This document shows, in pieces, positions 1 to 10,728 of a DNA stretch of 23,910 nt. This stretch comes from Irineochytrium annulatum. Lineage: Eukaryota > Chytridiomycota > Chytridiomycetes > Chytridiales > Chytridiaceae. The notes beneath the pieces are model-generated. The model saw only the letters and a list, made by a program, of their open reading frames with translations, was not told the DNA's origin and did not search any database. Every line of letters starts with the position of its first letter. The stretch's first letter is position 1. Both the position numbers and the translations under genes were made by a program. The stretch lies in contig JADGJL010000357.1 in assembly GCA_027600665.1 (NCBI GenBank), forward strand, positions 1 through 23,910, in the 5' to 3' direction.

Positions 1-1652
1 CCATACCCTTTAGATAGAGATCTACCTGTTGGAAGATCGCCCGTTGTTTGGAGGTGGGCAGCGGCGATCCCCCCCCCTTTTGAGAGTTGATGGAGCCAGT
101 GACCTCTTAGGAGGCCCTCTGGGGTGAGAGCAGAGGGATGGAGGCCCTTGCACTGCCAACAGGAGCGTAGGAGCCTAGTCATCCTCCTCTCAATAAAACC
201 TCCATTGACCCATATGCGAAGAATACACATCATTGATTCCACTGTCCATCTACTCTCTTGAGACCACGCCCTATTGTGCCTCCTGTTGGCACGAGGTGTC
301 GCCAGGCGCATCGAGCGAGGTGCGTCATCCGACTGGCTCCAGGTGGGTTGTATCAGATCCCAGCTTTTGGGTCGAGCTGTATTGCCGCGAGACTATGTCG
401 GGGCCGGAGGAGATGATGGCGGGCCGGAGCTAGCCAAACAGATACGCGCAAAAATAGTTGGAGCGAGGAACATCACTGCAGGGATAGGAGCGACGTGGAG
501 CGATTCCGCTGTGTCGTGTCAGCACACGGTGCTGGATTGAGCACGTGCTCGAGGCTAGATCCGTTGAGGCTACGATGACACAATAACCTATTTTGATTAC
601 GGTATTACCTTTCTTTATTGTTTTCTTGCCTCTATACTCTGATATGTTCGGATTTCTTCTTGTCTCGTTTCTTTCCTTTCAGTCTTTTCTGTTATTTCCT
701 GTATTATTGTTGTTATTTTATATTAGAATACGCTTCCACACCACAACTACAAGCTCACCGGTGCCAACCCTCTGCGGGTAACGGTTACCTTGCCGTTTCG
801 GTTCGAGCGCTTATTTACATCTACACTTACACTTTCACTACATACACTGAAGCTCATTCAACACCACCTTGCAGGCGCACATCTCGGAGCGGTGATTTGA
901 ACGGCGCATAATGAGCACATGTCAGGGGAACTCTGTCATTTTTCTTCATTCTTTTACACGGATGTTTGTGGGTCGGAAGCACCGTGAACCCGGCTGTGAC
1001 TTCACAACTTTTCTCACCTTTGCTTTTAAGGCTACACAAATGAGTTGTTGAAACTGTAGCCATAAAATGAGACTGCTGGCGTTCCACCTTCCGCCACAAA
1101 GCTGATTGACCCTGAGATTGAGAGATCCACAAAAAATGTATTCATCGGGACATTTTGGCTGACGAAATGGTTTTCACCTCTCAAAGCCGGGGTTGTTGCA
1201 GCAGCTAGTCCTGCTAAGCAAAAAACAGGGTCTCGGTTGTGGTTCGTGTGGCGCGGGTAAAGACCTAGGAGCAGTGGTGAGTCTTGGGCCAAAGAGGGTG
1301 GAAGTCACAAGGCTGGTGCTGAACTGATTGGTGGACGAGGGCAAGGAAAACAGGCCGTGCCTGGGGTTTGGTGGTCGAGGAATGAGAACTTGTGCTGGTG
1401 CAAGGGGATTTTTGTGACTGGTCAAGGGCTGAAGGAAAAGATACAGGCATCCTCGGCTTCAAAGCATGTTATGAAAGATGAAGCGCGTTCGGCTCCTCAT
1501 TTAGAGTGGGACGCCAGGTACGCCTGTTGGCGTTAGTGATCACGAGCCCCAGCCAAAAGATGAAATCTGGTGAAGGAAAAGAGGACGGCGGCGTAACGCC
1601 GAGCGGCGTCGACGAGGCCAAGGAGGGATAAATAGAGTGGAGGGAGGACGCG
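1..1652. other. Intergenic region, no convincing gene
   Basis: No open frame here shows family resemblance or a sensible start-intron-stop structure. Positions 590-730 are T/C-rich and AT-richer than the surroundings, like a fungal promoter or 3' UTR. A perfect 12-bp palindrome with a CACGTG core lies at 539-550. Positions about 1059-1256 hold one open stretch without an ATG (see findings). The first 540 bases could include the tail of a gene outside the window, but nothing proves it. Confidence 0.5.
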
Positions 1653-1687
1653 CCTGGAGTATCGCTACGACGTTACGATACTCCAGG
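1653..1687. repeat. Perfect 12-bp inverted repeat (hairpin)
   Basis: The arms CCTGGAGTATCG (1653-1664) and CGATACTCCAGG (1676-1687) are exact reverse complements around an 11-nt loop. The right arm plus loop recurs as a 26-bp direct repeat 91 bp downstream. This could be the end of a small mobile element or a recombination scar; no target-site duplication or transposase was seen. Confidence 0.75.
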
Positions 1688-1751
1688 TGCGTGGGCTCTG
1701 TTCTCCGGATTCGAATTGTTCTTCGCATATGTTTTACGTACTAAATAAATC

Positions 1752-1777
1752 ATCGCTACGACGTTACGATACTCCAG
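1752..1777. repeat. 26-bp direct repeat of the 1661-1686 unit
   Basis: Positions 1752-1777 are identical to 1661-1686, covering the end of the left hairpin arm, the loop and the right arm up to CTCCAG. This second copy lacks the outer part of the left arm and so cannot form the full hairpin. It is followed directly by the TATA-like run at 1778-1787. Confidence 0.8.
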
Positions 1778-1787
1778 TATATAAAAG
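1778..1787 (+). promoter_or_regulatory. TATA-box-like element
   Basis: TATATAAAAG directly follows the second 26-bp repeat and is followed by a pyrimidine-rich stretch at about 1795-1815, the usual look of a fungal core promoter. An ATG at 1828 opens a 43-codon frame with a hydrophobic start, too short and featureless to call a gene. What this element would drive is unclear. Confidence 0.3.
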
Positions 1788-1827
1788 AATATCCCTTTTT
1801 TCTCCACCACCCGCCTGCCATCGTGCC

Positions 1828-2557
1828 ATGCTCCTAGCCGCGATAGTCCCAGCCACAAGCTCGTTCGCGGTGGCGGGGCCTCCAGGCCGGACGCGTTCAA
1901 TACTCGTGGTGCGTGAAGTGGGCACGGCGGGCGGTACAAGTCATGATAATCCATAATCAAAACGTGACAGGGAATCAATGCCGCGAAGCCTGCCGAGGTT
2001 CGTTCTATCACTCGACGGTCGAGGCCGTGCTGTCTGTCTGGCATATGGGGCCTCCAGCACGCAGCCTCGTTGGCGCGTGGCTGGAACTCACCGAACCGCG
2101 GGTCTCGATCCAGTCGACGGGGGCTGTCCGTGGCTGGCCGGTCTGCGGCCTCATTCGGAGACGGACCGTAAGTGATGGTCAATGTAAATGTAATATCAAT
2201 AAAGGATCGACATCCGAGCGGGGCCTGAACAGATTCTAGAATTTCGCTTCGTTCGATTCGATTGAAGGGGTTTGTCGCTCTCGGATGCGCCGGTCGCGAG
2301 CCGAGCGGTCGAATGGGCTTCCCACATGGCAGAACGTGAAAAGCGCGAGCGGAACTGCAAATCGTCATTGATCGGCCGGTCGTCAATTCGCATAAGAGCC
2401 GACCCGCGCTCACAACTGCGCTGCACATCTCGTTCTTTTTTTTTCAGACATCGCGGGCGCCTCCCCTCTTCCTCTTCCCCGGTCTCTGTCCCCCCGTCGT
2501 CCGTCGCCCGTCGCCCGTCGTTCATCGCATCGACGCTCACCCCGACGCTCTCAGCAG
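1828..2557. other. eEF3 upstream region and promoter
   Basis: Frames in this stretch, including a 251-codon one on the minus strand, look like random translation with no domain. Positions about 2436-2530 are strongly pyrimidine-rich (a T run, then CTCTTCCTCTTCC-like sequence and repeats of CCGTCG), as expected just upstream of the transcription start of a highly expressed fungal translation gene. A 5' UTR of eEF3 probably begins here. Confidence 0.45.
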
Positions 2558-2664
2558 GTTTGTTGCGTTTTATTCGGGCCGTGCCGTGGTTGGACGCTGG
2601 TGCGGCCGCCGATGTGGCGAGGGCAGCCTTAGAACGTGTTCTAATCTGATGGTCTTCCCTCCAG
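2558..2664 (+). other. Probable 5'UTR intron of eEF3
   Basis: A donor CAG|GTTTGT at 2558 and an acceptor CCTCCAG ending at 2664 enclose 107 nt, with a branch-like TTCTAATCTG about 20 nt before the acceptor. The ATG of eEF3 follows 45 nt later. Leader introns are common in highly expressed fungal translation genes. This is inferred from splice consensus only. Confidence 0.55.
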
Positions 2665-2708
2665 CGCCTACAACCACAGCAAACCACCGCCCGCATCCCA
2701 TCATCGTC

Positions 2709-5700
2709 ATGTCCGACAAGGTCCAAACCCTCGTCGCCGAGCTCCTCGTCACCCTCACGACCGCCAAGTCGGCCGATGACCGCAAGTCCGCCGCGACCGA
2801 CCTCGCGGGCATCGTCAAGTCTGCGGGCGTCCTGAAGGGTCTCAAGACCTACGGCCTCCTCGACAAGCTGAAGAAGACCTCAGAGGACAAGAAGAACCCG
2901 CTCGCGCGCGAGGCGTCCATGGTGGCATATGCCGCGATCGCCGAGGCCCTTGGCAGGAGCGGCGAGCCGTACATGCTCCAGGCCATCCCTGTCGTTTTGA
3001 ACGCGCTCGGTGACAAGCAGGCGCCCGTGAGGAGCGCGGCCGATGTCGCCGCCAAGGCGCTTTTAGCCCACGCTGCCCCCTACTGTGTCAGGAACTTCGT
3101 GCCTGTCCTCCTTGAGCAGCTGACAAACGAGAAGAAGTGGCAGACCAAGGTATGCACCTCCCCTTATTCTTTCTTCTTCGCTGCATCGTTATCACGGGTA
3201 CTAACCCGCGCACTTCATGCAGGTCGGCGCCCTTCAGGTCCTCTCCTCCTTCGCCGCGACTGCCCCCACGCAGATCGCCGCTTCCCTTCCCGAGATCGTC
3301 CCCCAGGTCTCCGACTGCATGTGGGACACCAAGCCCGAGGTCGGTGCCGCCGCCACCCAGTGCCTCACCGAGGTCACCGCCACCGTTGGCAACATCGACA
3401 TCATTCCCTTCCTCCCCGCACTCGTCTCCGCCATCGCCCGCCCCGACGAGGTCCCCGAGACCGTCCACAAGCTCTCGTCCACCACCTTCGTTCAGCAGGT
3501 CGAGGCTCCCACGCTCGCCATCATGCTGCCCATCCTCAACCGCGGTCTCTCTGAGCGCGCGCCCGCCGTTCTGCGCCAGTGCGCCGTCATCATCGACAAC
3601 ATGTGCAAGCTCGTTGAGAACCCCGCCGACGCGCACCAGTTCGTCCCGAAGCTTGTCCCCGGCCTCGAGCGTGTCGCCGAGATTTCCGCCGACCCCGAGC
3701 TCCGTCAGGTCGCCGACAGCGCGAAGGCGACCTTGATCAAGGCCGGTGGCACCGAGTCGACCGCAGAGTTTTCGAACGAGCACGAGAACGTCCCTGCCGT
3801 CCTCAACATCCTCAAGGAGCACATCAAGAAGGCCTCCGCCGGCACCAAGGTGGACGACTTCGTTGGCACGACCGTCAAGTACGTCGCCGGCAACGTCTAC
3901 TCGCTCTTCATGGCCCGCCAATTCGAGGCCGAGCCGTGGTCGGAGACCTACGTCAAGCCCTACCTTGTCAACTTCATCACGCCCGAGGCCGCCGACCAGG
4001 TCGTCAAGGCCCTCCTCCCGTACTACGAGAACCTCGACAAGATCCGTGAGTCGAAGAAGACCAAGTTTGAGGAGGACGACGGAGAGCTCCTCTGCGACTG
4101 CGAGTTCTCCCTCGCTTACGGTGGTATGATCCTCCTCAACAACACCAGGTTCAGGCTCAACAGGGGGTCGAGGTACGGTCTCTGCGGCCCGAACGGGTGC
4201 GGTAAGACCACGCTCATGAGGGCTATCAACAACGGCCAGGTCGAGAACTTCCCGCCGCCGGAGGAGCTTAAGACTGTTTTCGTCGAGCACAACCTGCAGG
4301 CTGAGGAGGCCGACTTCCCCGTCCTCGACTTCATCGCGAACGACGTCAAGGTCAAGGAGTGCGCTGACCGTGAGACCGTTGAGAAGACGCTTAGGAGCGT
4401 TGGTTTCGACAACGACAGGATCTCGCAGGCTGTCGGGTCTCTTTCTGGCGGGTTTGTACTTCTGCTTTAGATGTGTTCTGTTGATGACCCCTTTTGCTAA
4501 CTCGCTCTTAATTAGTTGGAAGATGAAGCTTGAGCTTGCTCGTGCCATGATTTTGAACGCCGACATCATGTTGCTCGACGAGCCGACGAACCACTTGGAC
4601 GTTGCCAACGTCGCTTGGCTCGAGTCCTACCTCGCCTCCCTCAAGCACGTCACCTGCATGATCGTGTCGCACGACTCTGGCTTCCTCGACCGCGTCTGCA
4701 CCCACATCATCCACTACGAGAACCGGAAGCTGAAGACCTACAAGGGCAACCTGTCTAAATTTGTGGAGATGAAGCCCGAGGCCGCCGCCTACTACAACCT
4801 CGACGCGTCCCTCATCAAGTTTAAGTTCCCCGAGCCCGGGTTCCTCGAGGGTGTCAAGTCGAAGGACAAGGCCATCCTCAAGATGTCCAAGGTCGGCTTC
4901 ACGTACCCAGGCATGACCAAGCCCTCCCTCTTCGACATCTCCCTCCAGTGCTCCCTCAACTCCCGTATCGCCGTCGTCGGCCCCAACGGCGCCGGCAAGT
5001 CCACCATGATCAAGTGCTTGACCGGTGAGGTCGAGCCCCAGGAGGGTGACGTCTACAAGCACCCCAACCTTCGTCTCGCGTACGTTGCCCAGCACGCCTT
5101 CCACCACATCGAACAGCACCTCGACAAAACCGCCAACGAGTACATCCGGTGGCGGTACGCGTACGGGGAGGACCGTGAGCTGGCGCAGAAGCAAACGCGT
5201 CAGATGACGGAGGAGGACGAGAAGCAGATGGCCAAGGTACTCAGCATCGAGGGCGTTAAGTACGTGATGGAGGACATCGTCGGTCGTCGCAAGGCGAAGA
5301 GGTCGTACGAGTATGAGATCAAGTGGGTCGGCAAGTCGTGGGACGACAACCTGTGGATGACTAGGGAGAAGCTCGAGAGCGAGGGCTACCAGAAGCAGCT
5401 CCAGGCTTACGATGATAAGGAGGCCGCCAAGGCCGGCATGTACATCCGCCCGCTCACCCAGAAGAACGTTGAGATCCAGCTCGAGGACTGCGGTCTGCCC
5501 GCCGAGTTTGGTTCCCACTCGAGGATGAGGGGTCTGTCCGGTGGTCAGAAGGTCAAGGTCGTCCTCGCGGCCGCCATGTGGTTCAACCCGCACATGTTGA
5601 TCATGGACGAGCCCACCAACTTCCTCGACCGCGACTCCCTCGGTGCCCTCGCGGGCGCGATCAAGGACTACGGCGGCGGCGTCATCCTCATCACCCACAA

Positions 5701-5950
5701 CCACGAGTTCGCCAAGCATATCTGCCAGGAGCAGTGGTTCGTCGACGCTGGTCGGCTCACGATCACCGGCGCGAAGGAGACCAAGGACAAGGAGAAGATT
5801 GAGATGAAGGAGGAGAAGACGAGGGTCGACGCGTTCGGCAACGTCGAGAAGGTTAAGAGCACGAAGAAGCTCACGAGGAAGGAGAAGATGCTTAAGGACA
5901 AGAAGAAGAAGGCCGGGATTGCGGACTCGGATGATGAGGAGGAACTTTAG
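2709..5950 (+). CDS. TEF3: Translation elongation factor eEF3, ABC-F ATPase
   Basis: eEF3 is a cytoplasmic ATPase that binds the ribosome, helps eEF1A deliver aminoacyl-tRNA and promotes E-site tRNA release. Coding exons are 2709-3149, 3223-4451 and 4516-5950, joining in frame to 1034 residues (yeast is about 1044). Introns of 73 and 64 nt carry TACTAAC and GCTAAC branch sites. The order is as in the family: N-terminal HEAT repeats (about 1-320), a helical linker, ABC1 with Walker A GPNGCGKTT near 469, signature LSGGW near 554 split by intron 2, and LLDEPTNHLD near 577; then ABC2 with GPNGAGKST near 712, a chromodomain-like insertion at about 801-870, LSGGQ near 898 and MDEPTNFLD near 921; and a lysine-rich tail. 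The start MSDKVQTLV follows GTC just before the ATG. No key residue is missing. A decayed partial copy lies about 0.75 kb downstream. Confidence 0.98.
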
Positions 5951-6699
5951 ATGGCTTGGTTTATCCCATCCTATGACGGACTCGTATTCGTTATCCTCGC
6001 ATACCACTTTCCTCCCTTTTTTTTGCTGCCAACTTCCGTTTTCATCATTTTTGGTTTGTTCAACCAGGGCGTTACTTTTATCTTTTTACTCTTCACATCA
6101 TAAGTTTATTGGATGGACTGCTTGCTTGCATTTTGGCACTGCGTACTCATGCAAAAACACCTCCCAACCCTAATATGTGCTCCTCGCTTTTCACTCGTTA
6201 TCGGTGCTCTCTTCGTCTGTGATGGGGTCAATTTTTTTTGGCGGGCTTATAGAAATTGCTTTAGTTTATGCATTTTCCCGCTTGAGCTATTCTGGATTGT
6301 TTTCTTATTCACTTTACAGTGAAATAAATGAAGGATGAATGTTGATAATAAAACGAGGGTTTTGCACCATGTTAACGTGAATCTCGTTTACGAACAGGTG
6401 CCGAGAAATGTAAACATAGGATAATGAAGGGCTTCCAGCGGGCTTCACTAATACCGTTATCTTCCCTATTCACTGACAATAATGCCATCACGACTCCTAA
6501 TTACGATAGGATCCCGGTGACCCTCATGCAAGTCAGACACATCTCCACCAATCCTTCATCAACCTTTTCAGCATATGCCCGTGATGCTGCCACCACAGCG
6601 GTCGGAGTTAGCCAGAGTCTCGGTGTCTTTTCTTCATTCCCGCTAACGCGCAGTGTCGACAGAAATGTCTGCCTGTGCGAAGTTGCACATGTTTTACAG
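5951..6699. other. eEF3 3' UTR and intergenic sequence
   Basis: The stretch after the eEF3 stop is T-rich. AATAAA occurs at 6323-6328 and 6347-6352 and could direct 3' end formation, though both lie almost 400 nt past the stop. A 144-codon frame from 6424 resembles no family and runs into the decayed eEF3 copy in another frame, so it is not called as a gene. Confidence 0.5.
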
Positions 6700-7310
6700 C
6701 GGAACGACCCTCCATCCTTCACCGCGGCGGACCCCATTCCTGCCAAACGCGTCCGCCTTTCGCAGGAGTTCAGTTCAACCCGTCGCGACGCCGAGGTCAA
6801 ACGCGTATCGTTGCGATCGTCGCCGCCACGGCCAACATGCGGCAGCGCCTCCACATAGACGGTGGTCATCGCCTCTCCCCCATCGCGGAGACCGCCCCGG
6901 CCCAGATCGCCACGTCCGTCTAGGATGTAGCGCCAAAGACCTCCCAAGTATCTCAAGCGCAGCAGGCCGGAGGTGCGCGCCGCAGCATCGAAGCGCCTCT
7001 TGGAACGCTACAGTTGCTGTCGACAAAATCGACATCATTCCACTTCCTCCCGGCCATCGTCGCGGCCTAGCCCGGCCCGACGAGAACCTCAAAAATAATT
7101 GCGAAGCTATTGCCCACATCCTTCATCCGCCATGTCAAACCCCCAACACTCGCCGTCATATTGCCCATCCGTTGCCGTCGCCTGTCTGAGCGTGACCCCG
7201 CCGTCGTGCAACCGTGCATGTAAGTTTGGTGCGACCTCTGATGATGCCCGCCGGTTCGCCGTCCAGCTCTTGCCCGGCCTCGAGCGCATAGCTGAGACCG
7301 CAATCGAGTA
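6700..7310 (+). pseudogene. Decayed partial copy of eEF3 HEAT-repeat region
   Basis: This stretch aligns by eye, in the same order and strand, with eEF3 3223-3690 (residues about 148-303). Matching segments include LSPIAETAPAQIATSV (intact: LSSFAATAPTQIAASL), DKIDIIP followed by ARPDE (intact: GNIDIIP...ARPDE), and LLPGLERIAET (intact: LVPGLERVAEI). At DNA level ATCGACATCATTCC and GGCCTCGAGCG are shared exactly. The copy has an in-frame TAG after IATSV, frame changes between the matching blocks, and small deletions. Weaker resemblance to exon 1 (CCATTCCTG then AACGCG, near 6734) suggests it begins around 6700; the strong part is about 6870-7305. The 73-nt intron 1 seems absent, but this part is too eroded to tell a retrocopy from a DNA duplication. 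No ABC domain remnant was recognised. Confidence 0.82.
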
Positions 7311-7661
7311 TAATCAGAATCCTGTTTGCGGCGACGGCTCGGCGTAGGACCGGGCCGGCCATGAACTCTGCGCACCGGCCGGAGGAGAACCTTGACGAGT
7401 GGAAGGGATGACCGGAGGCTCCCGTTTGGCGCCAGTTCGCCGGCATCCAGCCGGCAGGTGTAACAAGCAGGTTGAACGCGATGAAGGCGATTAGGCGAGC
7501 GGGGTGTAGGTGAGCTCATAAAGAGGGGAGGCGGGAATTTTAGTGGACAGGGGAGGAGTGCTGCATGCACAATTAGCTATAGAAATTTTGTATCAATAAA
7601 TGCGCTTGAGATATTGCGGCAACAATAAAATTGATGACAAGAAAAAATGATATATTACTCA
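7311..7661. other. Intergenic, between eEF3 remnant and F-box gene
   Basis: No gene seen. The left part may contain further eroded eEF3 sequence, but no convincing block was found. The right part (about 7570-7660) is AT-rich and lies past the stop codon of the minus-strand F-box gene, so it probably holds that gene's 3' UTR. Confidence 0.4.
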
Positions 7662-9410
7662 TCATGTCATGCACATATGAACGTAATCCCACTTCCTTGA
7701 CTCGCTCATCTCCACGTAAGTGACCTCCACATCTTTTTGCACATCACCTTCCTCTTCCAAGCTCTGGCCAGCGCCGTCACGAGCCCTCTTCCTCCTCCTC
7801 ATCACATAGAACCCGGGCCCGACGAGGGCACACCCATTGTCGACAACCATCCCAAGCCTCTGCTCGTTCTCCTTTACGAAGCGGTCCCAGAACCCAACCT
7901 TCTCCTCCGACGACGTCTCGTTCGCCCGCTGAACCTCAAGATCGATCCGGTTCTCAGGCGGCGGCATCCGCCCTAGCCTCGACTGAATTTCCCCGACCCC
8001 ATTCTCGTATCGCGCGTGCTGTTGGGCAGGTACGACGCCGGCGCCGAGGTTCGGGCGAGTCATGTCCCAGACGACGAGGGTTGAGGGGTAAAGCGAGCAA
8101 AGAAGACGTGTCGCGTCGGAGGTGACGGCGAAACCCATCGCCATCGTTTTAGGAAGAGACGGGAGGGGGAGGAGTGCAAGGTGCTCAAGCGTTGACAGAT
8201 CCCAAAGACCGATACGGTCGCCGAGGTCGCAAACGACGAAGAAGTCAGTGAGCAGGCAGCGTGCAAACCCCATACCCTGTTAAAACAGTTTTAGACTAAG
8301 AAAACCAACTGTAAGCAGCAAAGAACATACCATGAAGAAATCGTACGGGACCGACTTGAGATTCCCGATTAGGGACCCGTCCTTCACGGACCTCACCTCT
8401 ATCCTAAACACGTCCGAGTCGTCGTCGTCAGCGGCCCCAACGCCGCCTTGGCCTTGCACGCCTCCACCAATAAGTACGGCGGCGACGACCACACTCGCGT
8501 TCACGGCCAAGCTCATAACATCAATGTGCGGCGCGCCATCCCCGCCTCGTAACTTCGCAACCCACCTTTGCCCCTCTACGCCCTCCTCGAAGCACCTCAA
8601 CCTTCCACCACCACCGCCTCCGCCGCCCGACTCAATTACGAGCACGCTCCCGTGCGTCGCTACCCGCCATACCTTGCCCGTGTCCGCTCCAACGCGCCAG
8701 ACCGTCTCAGAACCGTCTGGCTCGAACCGATGCACCTCCCCCGCGACGACGTGGCACGACCCGCCGAGGTCCTCGCGCGCCTCCCGGCCGCCGCCCAACC
8801 GCCCGTCCGAACCAGACATGCAAGACAACCACTGCACGGGCGGCGGCTCCTCTCCGAATGGACGCACGAGCCCCACGCGACGGCCCTCGTCCACCGTCTC
8901 GACGGACACCATCACAACGCCGGGTGCTGACGCACCAATTGCGGTTGGGGTCGATCGGCCGTGCACGGAGACGCGTACGTCCCGCGACAGGCATAGCGTG
9001 CAGCCAACGATCTCGCCCTCATCGTCGGCCTGCTCGACGTTGCCCGCGTCGTGAGAACTCCCCCTGCCACCATCCACCCCGACGACCGGCACCCGGCGTC
9101 CTGGCCCAACAGACCCGCGTTGGCCACCGCCCGAGCCGCCGCCCCACCGTCGCCAGCCCTCAACGATCCGGCAGAGACCACGCCAGGTGTCATCGTGGTA
9201 AGTCATGAACCGAAGTTCGTCAGTCGTCAGGCCGGGGCAGAGGCGGCGCGCCACCGATCGCCACAGGGGCACATCATGCTCGGGGTGAAGGACGACGGTT
9301 TCAAGACCGCGGCAAGTCCGGGATAGGCGATCGAGGTCCGTCGGGGAGAGGCCCGCGGCCTGGTGGGTCAGGAGATAGAGAAGGAGATCGGTGGGGAGAG
9401 TGTCGAGCAT
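7662..9410 (-). CDS. F-box protein with beta-propeller-like C-terminus
   Basis: Two coding exons, 9410-8331 and 8276-7662, are joined by a 54-nt intron (ATG|GTATGT donor, TTTAACAG acceptor) and give 564 residues. The N-terminus, with LPTDLLLYLL and LDRLSRTCRGLE and then PLWRSVARRL, is a typical F-box (about residues 2-57), which would bind Skp1 in an SCF ubiquitin ligase. The remainder has WD/PQQ-propeller-like pieces such as VWRVATHGSVLVI and IGLWDLSTLEHL, plausibly a substrate-binding propeller, but repeats are too weak to count. Low-complexity glycine runs occur (GGGGGGGG near residue 265). The C-terminal 70 residues contain a basic patch, RRRKRARDG. The start is the first ATG before the F-box. 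Substrates cannot be predicted. Confidence 0.85.
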
Positions 9411-10728
9411 GTGTGTCGGACAGCCGCGATTTTCCTCGGCTCGGTGGCAGTCTCATCCCAATCACCGACTGGAGTGGGTCTGTCCGTCAGCACCTGTATA
9501 TTCGTAACCGTAATCATTATCGGCAACGCAACGGTGATGCGGCGGCGGAAGACATGGGTATTTTCAACGAGTACAGGTTGGGATGGGAATAAAGCTTAGA
9601 GGCGTAAAAAGTGATATAATGATGCGACTAGATACAAAAGGGTGGGATACAGGGATAACAGGTAGCAGAGTGCAGGGGTGAGATGGTTCAACCGAGAAAT
9701 GAGCTATATCTAAAAGGACATATTGGTTCGTCAGCAGCTTGTAGATAAAGGTGAGGTTGAAAAGGGCGAATGTGATGTGGCAGACGCCGACAGGGTGAAG
9801 CAATGGTAAAGCACCTGACGTTTTCCTCGTTCGATCTCTGAGCCGTTATCGAGTGGCCACCGATCCTTCCCTTTCCCACACTTGTGCGGTGTTCCGACGG
9901 CCGCTGAATTTTCCGCCAAAGGTGATCAAACTTCGCTTGTATATGTGAAGGTAGGCGCCGAGACTAACGTTGGTTGCAACAACGCTGACAGGTCATCACA
10001 AGTATGATGCTGATGTCGTCATATTTTGATCTGCTAGCGATGAATGGTGCCCGATTCAACGTGGCTTTGAGCTTCCTACTGACCTGCGTTTGATCCAGGG
10101 AAGCAATCACGGCCATCACTTCAGCGCCACCGCCAATCCACACAAGCCACACTCGCGTGGCTTTGACCCTTGCGAAGACAACGAGCTAGCGATCATGGGC
10201 AACGAGCATGTGTACTGTGATGGCGCTTATGACTATCACGAGCTCGCCAGCTCCAACGGCTTGGCAAAACAGTGAATCCTGCAATGTCAGCCTTTACCGC
10301 CATCTCTTCATCAAGGATCATGAAGGGTGTACCTGGAGAGTCAAGTCCTCGCCATTAACATCAACGAGGTTGCGTCCCATGTGAGAAGGGAGATCCAGGT
10401 CATTTGAAAGCGAATGACAAGCAGAAACAGGAAGTCAATGAACGTAGACCAGAAGCTTGTTGCGCTGTTAGATGTAGGCGCATAGCACCTGGACGCCTTC
10501 GTATTTATCCAGATACCTTTGAATTTATCCCAAGTTTAGGAAGCTTCCCCATACTTGAACTTGCAACCACGCTAAGAGTGATAACAGCGGCGTAAAGGGC
10601 AGGCGTGACCGGGATTAGCGCACGCATTGACGGGGGATCCGCCAAGTTCATCGCGCCATCCTTCTTGATTGAGGGCTAGCGGTCGTCAAAAATCCGTTCA
10701 ATTCTGGAAGCGATAAACACGGACGGTG
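9411..10728. other. Intergenic region, no convincing gene
   Basis: The left part (9411-9800) is the upstream region of the minus-strand F-box gene and is pyrimidine-rich on that strand, which creates a hydrophobic but probably meaningless 79-codon frame. Positions 10090-10275 hold a 61-codon open frame with a protein-like but unrecognised composition (see findings). No tRNA, repeat array or transposon end was recognised. Confidence 0.45.

Noticed and set aside
1673..2428. 251-codon minus-strand open frame upstream of eEF3
   Set aside because: Composition is random-looking, it crosses the hairpin repeat, and it shows no domain, splice support or conserved start.
3088..4608. 506-codon minus-strand open frame opposite eEF3
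   Set aside because: It lies antisense to conserved eEF3 exons and comes from the strong C/G bias at third positions. Its Leu/Val/Gly/Asp-rich product has no domain. The same applies to the 499-codon frame at 4508-6007.
9651..9662. AGGGATAACAGG, resembling the core of the I-SceI homing site
   Set aside because: Only 12 contiguous bases match, the rest of the 18-bp site differs, and no endonuclease gene or intron is nearby; probably coincidence.
9564..9803. Hydrophobic 79-codon minus-strand frame resembling a membrane protein
   Set aside because: It starts from a non-ATG codon in a pyrimidine-rich upstream region of the F-box gene, which by itself yields Leu/Phe/Ser-rich translation.
9780..9850. 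Possible tRNA (GTTCGATC, B-box-like, near 9828)
   Set aside because: No acceptor stem or anticodon arm could be folded around it and the A-box spacing does not fit.
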